From Brevundimonas naejangsanensis (GTDB lineage Bacteria > Pseudomonadota > Alphaproteobacteria > Caulobacterales > Caulobacteraceae), in contig NZ_CP015614.1 of assembly GCF_000635915.2 (NCBI RefSeq), forward strand, positions 727,501-791,500: a stretch of 64,000 nucleotides of DNA, in the 5' to 3' direction. The position numbers were made by a program, and so were the translations under genes. Positions 21,897 through 30,521 of the stretch are shown here, piece by piece. Below the pieces are notes generated by a model. That model ran no database searches. It was not told the origin of the DNA and saw nothing but the letters and a program-made list of their open reading frames with translations. Position 1 is the first letter of the stretch; each line of letters starts with the position of its first letter.

Positions 21897-23360
21897 GTGG
21901 ATGATCCGGCCCGTATGCGTTCGCACGTCACAGCAACCCGTCCCCGGTACGGCGTCATGGACGTCGTGGCCCTGCTGTTCCGGGAGCTGCTGTTGATGGT
22001 CATCATCTTCGCGGTGATCTTCGGCATCGGCGCCGCTGTCGTGATGACGATGAAGAAGACCTACACGGCAGGAGCCAGCCTGTTTGTCGGCGTCGGCCAG
22101 GAATATGTCTACCAGCCGCGCGTCGGCCTGGGCGAGCGGGCGATGCCGCCTTCGGCCGCCGAGGTGGCTCAGTCCGAGGCGGCCATCCTTAACAGCCTTG
22201 AGGTCAAGCGTCGCGTGGTGCGCGCCCTGGGCGTCGAGAGCTTCCAGAGCCCCGATGCGCCCCCGCCCGCCGATCCGGCCCGCCGCGAGGCCTCGGCTGT
22301 CCGCGCGGTCGCCAGCGGTCTGGGCGTCGAGGTGACGCCGCTGAGCCCGGTGATCGGCCTGAGCTACAAGAGCGATGATCCGGCCAAGTCGGCGCGGGTC
22401 TTGAACACGGTCATCGACCAGTATCTGACCTATCGCCGGGAAGTGTTTCAGGACCGCGCGACGGCGGCGATCCGCACTCAGCGCCAGACGTTCGAGGACG
22501 AGCTGGGCGACGCTGACCGCGCGTATGAAGACTTCCTGCGCACCAATAATATCGGCGATTTCGCCACGGCCAGGGCGACGGTCGCCAGCACCTATCAGTC
22601 GATCTTCGCCGAGCGGATGGGCGTTCAGGCCCAACTGCAGCAGGCGTCGCAGCGTCTGGCGACGCTGGTAAGCCAGCTGTCGCGGACCCCGGCCGAGGTG
22701 GCCCTGTATAAGGATCTGAACGTTTCGGCCCAGGATCTGATCCTGCAACTGCGCACCGAGCGTGAGAGCCTGCTGGCCCGCTATCAGGCCGACGCCCAGC
22801 CGGTGCGCGAGATCGACGCCAAGATCGCCCAACTCCAGACCTATGTCGGCACCGGCACGGCGGTCGGCGCCAAGGAGGTCCGCACGGGACCGAACCCGAT
22901 CTGGGTCGAGCTGGAGACCACCCGCATCAACGCCCAGGCCGAGCGGGACGCGCTGGCGGCGCGGCTGGCCGTTCTGGATCGGCAACTGTCGGACCTGCGC
23001 GCGCGTCAGTCGCGCCTGACCGAACTGGAGTCGCGCAACTCGACCCTGGCGGGCAATCGCGAGGTGCTGACCGCCTCGATCCGCGAGTTCCAGCAGCGCG
23101 AGACCCAGAGCCGCGCCGACAACGAACTGGTCAAGGCGGGCGCCGACAACGTCACCGTCATCGAGCGCGCCCAGCCGCCGTCGAAGGGCAAGAGCCTGAA
23201 GGCGCCGCTGATGATCGCCGTTTTCCTGTTCGCCGGCTTCACCGCCCTGTGCGTCGGCCTGCTGCGGGTGCTGCTGCGGCCGGGATTCGCCATGCCCGCG
23301 ACCCTGAGCCGCACCCTCAACGCGCCGGTGCTGGCCGTAGCGCCCGCCAAGAGCATCTGA
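21897..23360 (+). CDS. hfsA: Holdfast polysaccharide co-polymerase HfsA (Wzz/Wzc-like)
   Basis: Inner-membrane chain-length and export protein, 487 residues. A Wzz-type domain starts after the first membrane helix (about 27-48); a long helical periplasmic region with coiled coils follows, with the C-terminal helix at about 435-457. There is no kinase domain; that role sits in the next gene. The GTG at 21897 is given, but ATG at 21915 or 21957 is equally possible as no clear ribosome-binding site distinguishes them. A TTGACG at 21834 may belong to its promoter. Confidence 0.85.
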   Translation: MDDPARMRSHVTATRPRYGVMDVVALLFRELLLMVIIFAVIFGIGAAVVMTMKKTYTAGASLFVGVGQEYVYQPRVGLGERAMPPSAAEVAQSEAAILNSLEVKRRVVRALGVESFQSPDAPPPADPARREASAVRAVASGLGVEVTPLSPVIGLSYKSDDPAKSARVLNTVIDQYLTYRREVFQDRATAAIRTQRQTFEDELGDADRAYEDFLRTNNIGDFATARATVASTYQSIFAERMGVQAQLQQASQRLATLVSQLSRTPAEVALYKDLNVSAQDLILQLRTERESLLARYQADAQPVREIDAKIAQLQTYVGTGTAVGAKEVRTGPNPIWVELETTRINAQAERDALAARLAVLDRQLSDLRARQSRLTELESRNSTLAGNREVLTASIREFQQRETQSRADNELVKAGADNVTVIERAQPPSKGKSLKAPLMIAVFLFAGFTALCVGLLRVLLRPGFAMPATLSRTLNAPVLAVAPAKSI

Positions 23361-23444
23361 GCGCGTATGACGCGGATACGCGGCGATGACCGGCGGACGG
23401 CCCGTGCTAGGTTTCGCCAAATGGCGCGCGCGTAACCGATTCGC

Positions 23445-24146
23445 ATGGTCGATCTGACGACAGAAATGGCTGGCCTGTGGGCTGCGTTGGGGCCGGCCCC
23501 GGCGCATCGCGGTCGCGTGATCCTGTTCGCCGCCGCGACCTCGGGCGAGGGCGTCTCGACGGTGGCGCGCGAGTTCGCCCGTATGGCTGCCGTGCGCGGA
23601 CGCCGTCCGGTCTGGCTGATCGACGGCGACCTGTCGCAGCAGGGCCAGATGGAGCAGATCGCCGTCGAGCCGGATCGGTTCGGGCGCCTGGGGGCGTCTG
23701 TGCGGGCGTCGCCGGACGGGTCGGCCTTCTACGCCGTGTCGCCGCCGTTGCGCGGCCGTGACGGCAAGCCCGCCGCGCCGGGGCGCATCCTGACGGCCAA
23801 GGCCTGCCTGGGAGGGCGGCTGTATGTCACGCGCTTCCATATGGAGCTGCTGCGCGCAGGCCAGCGGGTCGAGGCGGTGGATGATCCGCGCTATTGGACC
23901 CGGCTGCGGGCGCATGCCGACACTGTGGTGATCGACGCCCCGGCGGCGGACCGTAGCGACATGGCCCTGACGCTGGCGCCGCTGGCGGACTCAACGGTGA
24001 TGGTGGTGGCGGCCGATAGCACCGGCGCAGCCGCGCCTGCCGCCCTGCGTGAAGAGATCGACGCTGCTGGGGGCCGTGTCGCGGGTCTGGTGATGAACCG
24101 TTCGACCTGGAGCCCGCCCAAACTGCTGAAGCGGTTCTTCAGCTAG
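23445..24146 (+). CDS. hfsB: Holdfast protein HfsB, BY-kinase-like ATPase with altered P-loop
   Basis: A 233-residue protein resembling the cytoplasmic kinase domain of Wzc. The Walker A region reads TSGEGVSTVA (residues 32-41): valine stands where the P-loop lysine is normally found. Walker A' is VWLIDGD and the Walker B strand is TVVIDAPA. No tyrosine cluster is present at the C-terminus, so autophosphorylation of the usual kind seems unlikely. It follows hfsA by 84 bases. Its stop lies inside the end of the converging glycosyltransferase gene (8-base overlap). Confidence 0.82.
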   Translation: MVDLTTEMAGLWAALGPAPAHRGRVILFAAATSGEGVSTVAREFARMAAVRGRRPVWLIDGDLSQQGQMEQIAVEPDRFGRLGASVRASPDGSAFYAVSPPLRGRDGKPAAPGRILTAKACLGGRLYVTRFHMELLRAGQRVEAVDDPRYWTRLRAHADTVVIDAPAADRSDMALTLAPLADSTVMVVAADSTGAAAPAALREEIDAAGGRVAGLVMNRSTWSPPKLLKRFFS

Positions 24147-25092
24147 GCGCGCGCTGGCGGTTCAGGCGGTCCAGTTCGCTCTGGCCGTAGAAGCGCGGCT
24201 CGAAGCCCTTCATCCACATGATCTTGCCCAGACCGCGCGCGGCGCGGTCGGCCATCTGGGCGCGGCTGGCGCGGCCCATAACGGTCATGGCGAGGGCTGC
24301 TGCGCCCCAGACCAGCGTCTGTACCGCGCCGATGGCCATCCAGCGGCCGACGCCGAGCCAGTCGCGCGCCTCGGCGGCTGTCTGGCTGGGGCCCTGGCCA
24401 TAGGCGAAGGCGCGGGTCAGGGCGTAGCGCAGGGTCGCCCGATGCGGAGGGGCGAACTCGTCCACCCAGGCGTCGGCCGCCCAGCCGAACCGGCCGCCGC
24501 GCGCCTTCAGCGCGGCGAACAGGACATCGTCCTCGCCGCCGATCTGATCCGAACCGACGTGGAAGGGCGCCTCGCCGGGCAGGGCGGTCGCGCGCACCAG
24601 AAGCGAGTTGCCGCAGCCATAGGGCTCGTCGATCAACTGGTCGCCTTCAGGTCCTTCGCGGCCGAAAAAGCGCTCCAGATAGGCCGTCGCCCAGCCGGTT
24701 CCGTCCGGTACGCGACCCTGGATCGGGCCGAACACGGCGTCGGCGCCGGTCGTCGCCTGACCGCGCAGCAGGGCGGCCAACCAGCCGGGGCTGGCGGCCT
24801 CATCATCGTCGAGAAAGGCGATCAGCGGCGCCTGGGTGGCGGAAAGGCCTGTGTTGCGCGCGGTGGCTACGCCGGGGCGCGGCGCATGGGTCCAGATCAG
24901 GGGAACTGGCGATTCAGCCTTCAACGCCTCGACAGTCGCGCGGGCGCTGGCCTCGGGGTCGTTGTCGGCGACGATGATTTCGCGCAGGCGGCTGTCGACG
25001 TTCCGTTGAGCGAAGACCGAACGCAGGGCGCGGGTCAGTTCGTCCGGGCGACGCAGGGTCGGAATGACGACGGCGACGTCAGGGCTGCTCAT
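24139..25092 (-). CDS. Family 2 glycosyltransferase in the holdfast locus (possibly HfsL)
   Basis: A 317-residue GT2 enzyme with the GT-A start VAVVIPTLRRPDELTRAL, a DxD-type FLDDDEAASP and the acceptor-site GGEDDVLF. A C-terminal hydrophobic stretch (about 248-270) may anchor it to the inner membrane. It should add a sugar to the lipid-linked holdfast repeat unit. Caulobacter HfsL is a GT2 of this general type but lies outside the main locus there, so the HfsL assignment is tentative. ATGA overlap with the upstream glycosyltransferase. Confidence 0.82.
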   Translation of the reverse strand: MSSPDVAVVIPTLRRPDELTRALRSVFAQRNVDSRLREIIVADNDPEASARATVEALKAESPVPLIWTHAPRPGVATARNTGLSATQAPLIAFLDDDEAASPGWLAALLRGQATTGADAVFGPIQGRVPDGTGWATAYLERFFGREGPEGDQLIDEPYGCGNSLLVRATALPGEAPFHVGSDQIGGEDDVLFAALKARGGRFGWAADAWVDEFAPPHRATLRYALTRAFAYGQGPSQTAAEARDWLGVGRWMAIGAVQTLVWGAAALAMTVMGRASRAQMADRAARGLGKIMWMKGFEPRFYGQSELDRLNRQRAPS

Positions 25093-26021
25093 ATCGCCTC
25101 TGCATAGAGGGCGGCGCGATACAGCCGCAGGCTGAGGCCGCGAACGGCGGGGGGCAGCAGGCCGACGCGCGCCGCCTGCTTGAACAGGGGCCGGATCAGG
25201 CGCAGGCCGGGCACGGCCTTCAGCTTCTTCGCCACGCGATAGCTGGGATAGGCGGCGACGAAGTCAGGGTGCCGGGCGGCCACGCGTGCGAAGTTGGGCG
25301 CCGATTGCTCATATTTGGCGGCGAGGGCCTCGACCGTGTCCAGACCCATGTGGGTGGCCGGATTGTCGATGTGCGTGACCGTGAACCGGCGCGAGACGCG
25401 CATGGCCCATTCGACGTCCTCCCAGCCCCAGCCGCTGAAACCGGCGTCGAAGCTCTCGGTGTCGAAGACGTCCCGGCGCACCAGAAGGTTGGAGGTGAAG
25501 ACGTATTTTTCCGGCTGTAGCGCCCTCTGATCGGCGGGGATGCAGTCGGAGCGCGCCGCCATCTGGCGATGGACGGCGAAGCGCGCGTCGCCCGGCGCCT
25601 GAAGCAGGGAAAATCCGCCGAACGCCACGGCCGGTTCATCCTTCATCGCCAGATCGACCCAGTCGCTAAGGAAGCGCGGATGGTCGGGGCGCATGTCGCT
25701 GTCCAGGAACAGCAGGAAGCGGCCGCGCGCGGCCTCGGCCAGGCGGTTGCGGCCTTTTGAGCGCCCCTCGTTGGCGTTCAGGGTGATCAGTCGGGCGGGC
25801 AGGGACAGGGCGTCGATCAGGGCGGTCAGTCGCGCGGTCAGGGCCGGGTCCGCTGTGCCGTCGTCGAGAATGATCAACTCGGCGCGCTCTGCGACGGCAT
25901 GAGCCTCGCGGTCCAGCATCCGCAGCAGCACTGACGGATCGTCGCGCAGGAAGGGCATCAGCACCGACAGGACGGGCGTCGCCGCCGCCCATGCCGTGTT
26001 GTCGTGAACCGAGACGCTCAT
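25089..26021 (-). CDS. hfsG: Family 2 glycosyltransferase, probable HfsG
   Basis: A 310-residue GT2 enzyme: VLSVLMPFLRDDPSVLLRML, the LFLDSDMRPDH metal-binding segment and the WGWEDVEWAMRV catalytic region, as in the chondroitin-polymerase-like subgroup. Its place directly after the flippase is that of Caulobacter hfsG. The ATG at 26021 overlaps the hfsF stop by four bases. The longer upstream frame is antisense to or overlapping hfsF and is rejected. Confidence 0.85.
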   Translation of the reverse strand: MSVSVHDNTAWAAATPVLSVLMPFLRDDPSVLLRMLDREAHAVAERAELIILDDGTADPALTARLTALIDALSLPARLITLNANEGRSKGRNRLAEAARGRFLLFLDSDMRPDHPRFLSDWVDLAMKDEPAVAFGGFSLLQAPGDARFAVHRQMAARSDCIPADQRALQPEKYVFTSNLLVRRDVFDTESFDAGFSGWGWEDVEWAMRVSRRFTVTHIDNPATHMGLDTVEALAAKYEQSAPNFARVAARHPDFVAAYPSYRVAKKLKAVPGLRLIRPLFKQAARVGLLPPAVRGLSLRLYRAALYAEAI

Positions 26022-27469
26022 GCCGCCGCCTTTCGCGCCTGCAGGAAGCCGCGCAGGCGACGCAGCAGGTCGCGCACGCCCGCGGCGTTCAGGGCGTAGG
26101 CGACGACGCCGTACACGGCTACGCCTACGGCAGCGTCCATCATGAGTTCCGCGAAACCTCCAATCGGCGGCAGCAACAGTACGACCGCAGCCATGACGGC
26201 GGCCGCCAGGCCGCAGCGCGCCAGCGCGTTCCACGGCACGGGCAGCGGCAGGATGCGGCGGCCGATGGTCATGGAGGCGCTCAGGCCCAGTGCAAAGCTG
26301 ATCGCCGTCGCCCAGGCCGCGCCCATGACGCCGAAGCGCGGGATCAGCAGGATGTTCAGGATGATGTTGCTGCCCGCCGGAATGCTCATGGCGAGCAACA
26401 GCCAGCCGGTGCGGCGGCCCAGCGTGAAAGCCTGTCCGAAATAATAGGTCGTCATGCCCGACAGGAAGGCGCCCAGCGCGACCCACGGCGTGACGGAGGC
26501 GGCGACCGTGCGCAGGTCTTCGCCGATCATGAACTCGGCCAGCGGCCGTGCGACCAGGGCTACGCCCACGGCGGCGGGCAGGCCGATCAGCACCAGGGTC
26601 GAGGCCTGTTCGCGCGCGGCGGCCTGAAGATTCTCGCGCCCGCCGCGCTCCAGCGCCATGACGAGGGCGGGAGCGCCCGCTGCGCCCAGCCAGACGAACA
26701 TGACGTCCAGCGTCCGGTTGGCGATGCTGTAGGCGGCGTGATAGGCGCCGACCGCCGCCTCGTTCATGAACAGTGCCAGCAGAAAGCGGTCCGTCGAGGC
26801 CAGCACCACGGTCAGCCCCAGTCCGACGGCGATGGGATAGCCATAGGCGGCGTAGGCCTTCAGCCGCTGGCGATCCAGCCGTCCGCGCTTGGCCTCGCGC
26901 AGTTCGGCGGGAAGGATGAAGGGCAGGGCGGCCAGCGGCGCCAGCAGCATACCCGCCAGCGGGGCCTCAGCCCCCAGCCCCAGCAGGGCCAGGCCGACGC
27001 CGAAGATCAGTCCGGCGACCGCGCTCCAGATATCGATGGCGGCGGCGGGGCCGACATCCCCCGCCGCGCGGAACCGTTCCTGCGCCAGCTTCAGGAAACA
27101 GCGCACCGGCACGCCCGCCAAGGCCACCGCTAGCGGCAGGCGGAAGCTGTCCGGCATGGGCCACAGCCACACCATGAGGCCGACGACGGGCACGAAGACG
27201 GCGGTCATAATTAGGGCGGCGCGATACAGGCTGGCGAAATGCCCTGCCATCTGCGCCTCGTCGGACTGGGCGGCCCAGAACCGGGCCATGGACGCTTCCA
27301 GCCAGCTGAACGTCGCCACATGAGCCAGTGTCAGCACTGAATAGGCCAGGGCGTAGCGCCCGAAATCCTCGGGCGACAGCAGGCGCGTGAAGATGATGAT
27401 GGTCAGAAACCCGACCACGCCCTGCACGATGTTGGCCGGCAGATAGCCGAACACCCCCCGCCAGAACAT
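26018..27469 (-). CDS. hfsF: Holdfast flippase HfsF (Wzx-like)
   Basis: Integral membrane protein of the polysaccharide transporter/MOP superfamily, 483 residues with about 12 to 14 helices, starting [24 protein letters not shown]. It should flip lipid-linked holdfast units across the inner membrane. The start at 27469 overlaps the hfsE stop by one base (TGATG). The ribosome therefore probably reinitiates from hfsE. Confidence 0.88.
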   Translation of the reverse strand: MFWRGVFGYLPANIVQGVVGFLTIIIFTRLLSPEDFGRYALAYSVLTLAHVATFSWLEASMARFWAAQSDEAQMAGHFASLYRAALIMTAVFVPVVGLMVWLWPMPDSFRLPLAVALAGVPVRCFLKLAQERFRAAGDVGPAAAIDIWSAVAGLIFGVGLALLGLGAEAPLAGMLLAPLAALPFILPAELREAKRGRLDRQRLKAYAAYGYPIAVGLGLTVVLASTDRFLLALFMNEAAVGAYHAAYSIANRTLDVMFVWLGAAGAPALVMALERGGRENLQAAAREQASTLVLIGLPAAVGVALVARPLAEFMIGEDLRTVAASVTPWVALGAFLSGMTTYYFGQAFTLGRRTGWLLLAMSIPAGSNIILNILLIPRFGVMGAAWATAISFALGLSASMTIGRRILPLPVPWNALARCGLAAAVMAAVVLLLPPIGGFAELMMDAAVGVAVYGVVAYALNAAGVRDLLRRLRGFLQARKAAA

Positions 27470-29022
27470 CAGCGCACGGCCATCCGGTCGCCCAACAACA
27501 CGGGGACGGTCACGGCTATGATCCACAGGTCCAGCCAGAAGGACTGGCGCTCGATGTATTCGATATCGAGCTGCACGCGGCGGCGCACCTCATCGGCCGT
27601 GTGTAAAGGCCCGCGCGAGCCCTTGATGGCGGCCCAGCCGGTCATCCCGGGCTTGATGCGGTGGCGATGAGCGTATTCAGCGACCAGACGCGCCGACTCG
27701 GCGTCGCCGGTCTTCATGCCGATAGCGTGCGGACGCGGCCCGACAAGCGACATCTCGCCGCGCAGGACGTTCACCAGCTGCGGTAGTTCATCCAGGCTGG
27801 TGGCGCGCAGGAACTTGCCCAGACGGGTGACGCGGTCGTCGTCGGCTGTGACCTGACGGCTGGCGGTGGCGTCGGAGGCTTCCTGACGCATGGTGCGGAA
27901 CTTCCACACCACGATCTCTTCCTGGTTGAAGCCGTGGCGGCGCTGGCGAAACAGGGCCGGGCCCTTGCTGTCCAGCCGCACGGCCAGGCCGATCAGGAAC
28001 AGAACCGGGCCGAGCGTGACCAAGGCCAGCGCCGACAGGATGATGTCGAGGATGCGCTTGTTGAACGCGCGCCGCTCGCCGTCCATCGCGCCGCCCAGCA
28101 AGGGCAGGGAGGCTGAAGCCAGCTTCTCCAGCGCCTCATTGCGTTGAGCGGCGCCCTTGGGATCGACCAGAAGCGTCAGCGGGATGGGCAGGACTTCCAG
28201 CCGGCGCGTCAGGGCGCGCACCCGCGCCTCGGCCTTGGGGTCGATGGCCAGGATGACGCGGTCGATATAGGGCGTCAGTCGATGGTCCAGCAGGGCGTCG
28301 GCGCCGCCCAGAACCGGCACTCCAGCCAGGGCGTCAGGCGTACGGGCCAGGCGGTCGTCGAAAACGCCCAGAATGTTCAGGTCGCGGCGATCCAGCGCCT
28401 CGCGGATCAGAGATTCGGCATGGCGCGTGGCGCCGACCACGACGACGTTGGGCGTTAAGTCGCCGCGGCTTCTCCATTGCGCCACCAGCATCCGCCAGAT
28501 GGTATGCAGGCCGGTCACCACCACCGTGGACGCAATCGCCCACCAGCCGTACTCGGCCACGGGCGTTTCGCCGGGTAGGACGAGCCCCAGCGCGCAAGCG
28601 ATGGCTCCGCCCAGGGCGGCCACGACAGCGACCCCCGCCAGATGGCGCGCCGGCGCCCGGCTGCTGTCAAAACGATATAGGCCCAGCGAGCGCATCAGGC
28701 CCAGAGTGACCAGTGCGCCGAGCAGGATCGGCAGGGCTTGAAACAGCCCGACCTGCATCAGACCGCCTGGGGCCAGCCGCTCGATCGCTACGACGCACAA
28801 GAAGGACGAGGCGACGATGTCCACCCCACGGAAATAGAAGACCCGGCGTCGCGCCGCAGCCCGCTGTCGGGTATTCAGCCAAACCTCTGGACGCAACGGC
28901 CCGCGCCGCGTCCGCCCGGTCGACCCTGTCGGCGCCGCGGCGCGCGATTCGGTTGTCGCGGCGCGAGATGCGCGCGCGCCATCCGTCGCGGATGCCAGGG
29001 TGTCAGCAGGGGTGATGGCCAA
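27469..29022 (-). CDS. hfsE: Holdfast initiating sugar-phosphate transferase HfsE
   Basis: Polyprenyl-phosphate sugar-1-phosphate transferase of the PssY/WbaP type, which begins synthesis of the holdfast repeat unit. The protein has a Ser/Thr/Ala-rich tail, four N-terminal membrane helices, a CoA-binding-like central domain ([14 protein letters not shown]) and the C-terminal bacterial sugar transferase domain: [40 protein letters not shown] and [19 protein letters not shown]. The start is uncertain: TTG at 29022 (517 residues) or ATG at 29076 (535 residues); the extra residues of the longer form do not look like protein. It leads the hfsE-hfsF-GT-GT operon. Confidence 0.87.
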   Translation of the reverse strand: MAITPADTLASATDGARASRAATTESRAAAPTGSTGRTRRGPLRPEVWLNTRQRAAARRRVFYFRGVDIVASSFLCVVAIERLAPGGLMQVGLFQALPILLGALVTLGLMRSLGLYRFDSSRAPARHLAGVAVVAALGGAIACALGLVLPGETPVAEYGWWAIASTVVVTGLHTIWRMLVAQWRSRGDLTPNVVVVGATRHAESLIREALDRRDLNILGVFDDRLARTPDALAGVPVLGGADALLDHRLTPYIDRVILAIDPKAEARVRALTRRLEVLPIPLTLLVDPKGAAQRNEALEKLASASLPLLGGAMDGERRAFNKRILDIILSALALVTLGPVLFLIGLAVRLDSKGPALFRQRRHGFNQEEIVVWKFRTMRQEASDATASRQVTADDDRVTRLGKFLRATSLDELPQLVNVLRGEMSLVGPRPHAIGMKTGDAESARLVAEYAHRHRIKPGMTGWAAIKGSRGPLHTADEVRRRVQLDIEYIERQSFWLDLWIIAVTVPVLLGDRMAVR

Positions 29023-29154
29023 TTCTCTTTCCCAAAATCGAGCAAAATGGGGCGATACCCCCCTCACACATGCCACTCTTATGCCGGGTTAACACAAAGG
29101 GCGTCAGTTCCGCATTGCGAAGCGTCGCGCGACTCGCTATCCACGCGGCCTGCC

Positions 29155-29246
29155 GGAGACGTGGCCGAGTGGCTGAAGGCAACGGTTTGCTAAATCGTCG
29201 TACCCTGTAAGGGGTACCGAGGGTTCGAATCCCTCCGTCTCCGCCA
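29155..29246 (+). tRNA. tRNA-Ser (GCU)
   Basis: A class II tRNA with a long variable arm (GTACCC...GGGTAC). Acceptor stem GGAGACG pairs with CGTCTCC, anticodon loop TTGCTAA (anticodon GCT), T-loop GGTTCGAAT, encoded CCA. Divergent from hfsE. Confidence 0.97.
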
Positions 29247-29278
29247 GAACCTTTCATTTTCATAATGATGATGTAGCC

Positions 29279-29455
29279 TCAGCCTTCGTTGGACGGGGCG
29301 GCTTTGGCGTCGGTGGGGCGGCGTACAGGGACGCCGTGCTGGCGCAGGATGCGACGGGCGACTTCGGGCGCGCCGACCATCGGCAGCGGTTGCCCGAAAC
29401 GCTCGCGCCACAGTTGATCCAGGCGAACTTCCTCTGGAGTGAGCAGGCGAGTCAT
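29279..29455 (-). CDS. Small hypothetical protein (58 residues)
   Basis: ATG at 29455 with AAGGA seven bases upstream. The product begins MTRLLTPEEVRLDQLWRERF and contains VARRILRQHGVPVRRP. The charged helical start and clean ribosome-binding site support translation. No function recognised. It lies just beyond tRNA-Ser on the opposite strand. Confidence 0.55.
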   Translation of the reverse strand: MTRLLTPEEVRLDQLWRERFGQPLPMVGAPEVARRILRQHGVPVRRPTDAKAAPSNEG

Positions 29456-29653
29456 TGACGAGTCCTTGTTACGCAGACGCCTTGCTTTTAGGCCGTCCCG
29501 CCGGGGGCGAACGCAAACTCATGTAACCTGAGCCATATGTGAGGGGAGCCGCAGGTTGGGCCTCTTCAGGGGCGAGCTTCCCTAAGGTGATCTTGGCGCC
29601 GCGCGGCGCGCGGGTTAGGCCTGTGGCTCAACTTCTCAAAGGGAGAAACGCAC

Positions 29654-29959
29654 ATGGCCGATCTGGCCCTCGCCACCGACAAGATCCGCGCCGCCGTCGG
29701 CGAAAACTCGGGTCTGGGCAAGACCGTGAAGCTGGACTTCGGCGATGACGGCAAGATCTTCATCGACGGCGCCTCGGCTCCGAACACCGTCAGCAACGAC
29801 GACAAGCCCGCCGACGCCACGGTCTCGATCAAGTGGGACGACTTCGTCGCCCTGGCCGAGGGTCGCCTGGACCCGATGATGGCCTTCATGCAGGGCAAGC
29901 TGAAGATCGCCGGCGACATGATGATCGCCCAAAAGCTGGCTCCGCTGCTCAAGGGCTAA
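29654..29959 (+). CDS. SCP2 sterol-binding domain protein
   Basis: A 101-residue stand-alone SCP2 domain, a small cytosolic lipid-binding fold. Family features are the VKLDFGDDGKIFIDG strand pair, DATVSIKWDDFVALAEGRLDPMMAFMQGKLKIAGDMMIAQKL, the last part being the usual SCP2 C-terminal signature. The ligand (fatty acyl-CoA or similar lipid) is unknown in bacteria of this group. GGGAG lies about nine bases before the ATG. A strong terminator follows. Confidence 0.9.
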   Translation: MADLALATDKIRAAVGENSGLGKTVKLDFGDDGKIFIDGASAPNTVSNDDKPADATVSIKWDDFVALAEGRLDPMMAFMQGKLKIAGDMMIAQKLAPLLKG

Positions 29960-29982
29960 CGACAGGCTTAGGCCTGATGATC

Positions 29983-30020
29983 AACGGCGCGGCTCCGATG
30001 GGGCCGCGCCGTTTTCGTTT
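29983..30020 (+). terminator. Intrinsic terminator after the SCP2 gene
   Basis: A perfect 11-base-pair stem, AACGGCGCGGC (29983-29993) with GCCGCGCCGTT (30003-30013), followed by a T-rich tract. Confidence 0.85.
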
Positions 30021-30062
30021 GGGGGGATGGCTCGCGCCAGGTTGGGGGTGGCGCGGGTCGTT

Positions 30063-30263
30063 CTATCCTGCCTTATCAGGCGGATTCCTGTGGTGGTGAT
30101 GGACAGAAGGCGAACTGAAATCGCCATCGACGATGTCGCCCAAATAAAGATTCGTGCTTGATTTTTTGGGCGGAGCTGGCGGCCGGCCGAACAGCCAGTC
30201 CATAAGGCCGCGCTTGGCCGGACGGGGGTTTTGAGGTGGCGAAGGGTGTTGCGGAGTCATCAT
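30063..30263 (-). CDS. Small proline-rich hypothetical protein
   Basis: A 66-residue protein starting MMTPQHPSPPQNPRP, with the segment GLMDWLFGRPPAPPKK and a His-rich C-terminus (SVHHHHRN). AGGAGA lies about 8 bases upstream of the start, a good ribosome-binding site. No family recognised. The spacer upstream of it (30264-30521, 258 bases) holds no gene that I can support. Confidence 0.5.
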   Translation of the reverse strand: MMTPQHPSPPQNPRPAKRGLMDWLFGRPPAPPKKSSTNLYLGDIVDGDFSSPSVHHHHRNPPDKAG

Positions 30264-30521
30264 GGCGGACTCTCCTAAGGCTGGGAATTAAACCCCTTCA
30301 GAGAGGCGCTGTTCCTGCGGCGCCGCTGTTGCGGCCAGTATTATTTTAGCGTCATCGCCGACCCGGTTGCGCCGCCGGCCGATCACCTTCTTTTCCGTAC
30401 GCCACGTGGCGACGCTGAGCCTCCGCCAGGGTCCGATCACGACTTAAGGAACCCCCTGCGCGCCGGCTGCATTTCGAGAAGGTGGCGACCGTCGAAATCA
30501 AAATGGGGGCGAAGCGGCTTC

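Noticed and set aside
21873-23915. A 680-codon open frame antisense to hfsA and hfsB
   Set aside because: No family resemblance, and it spans two genes with clear function on the other strand.
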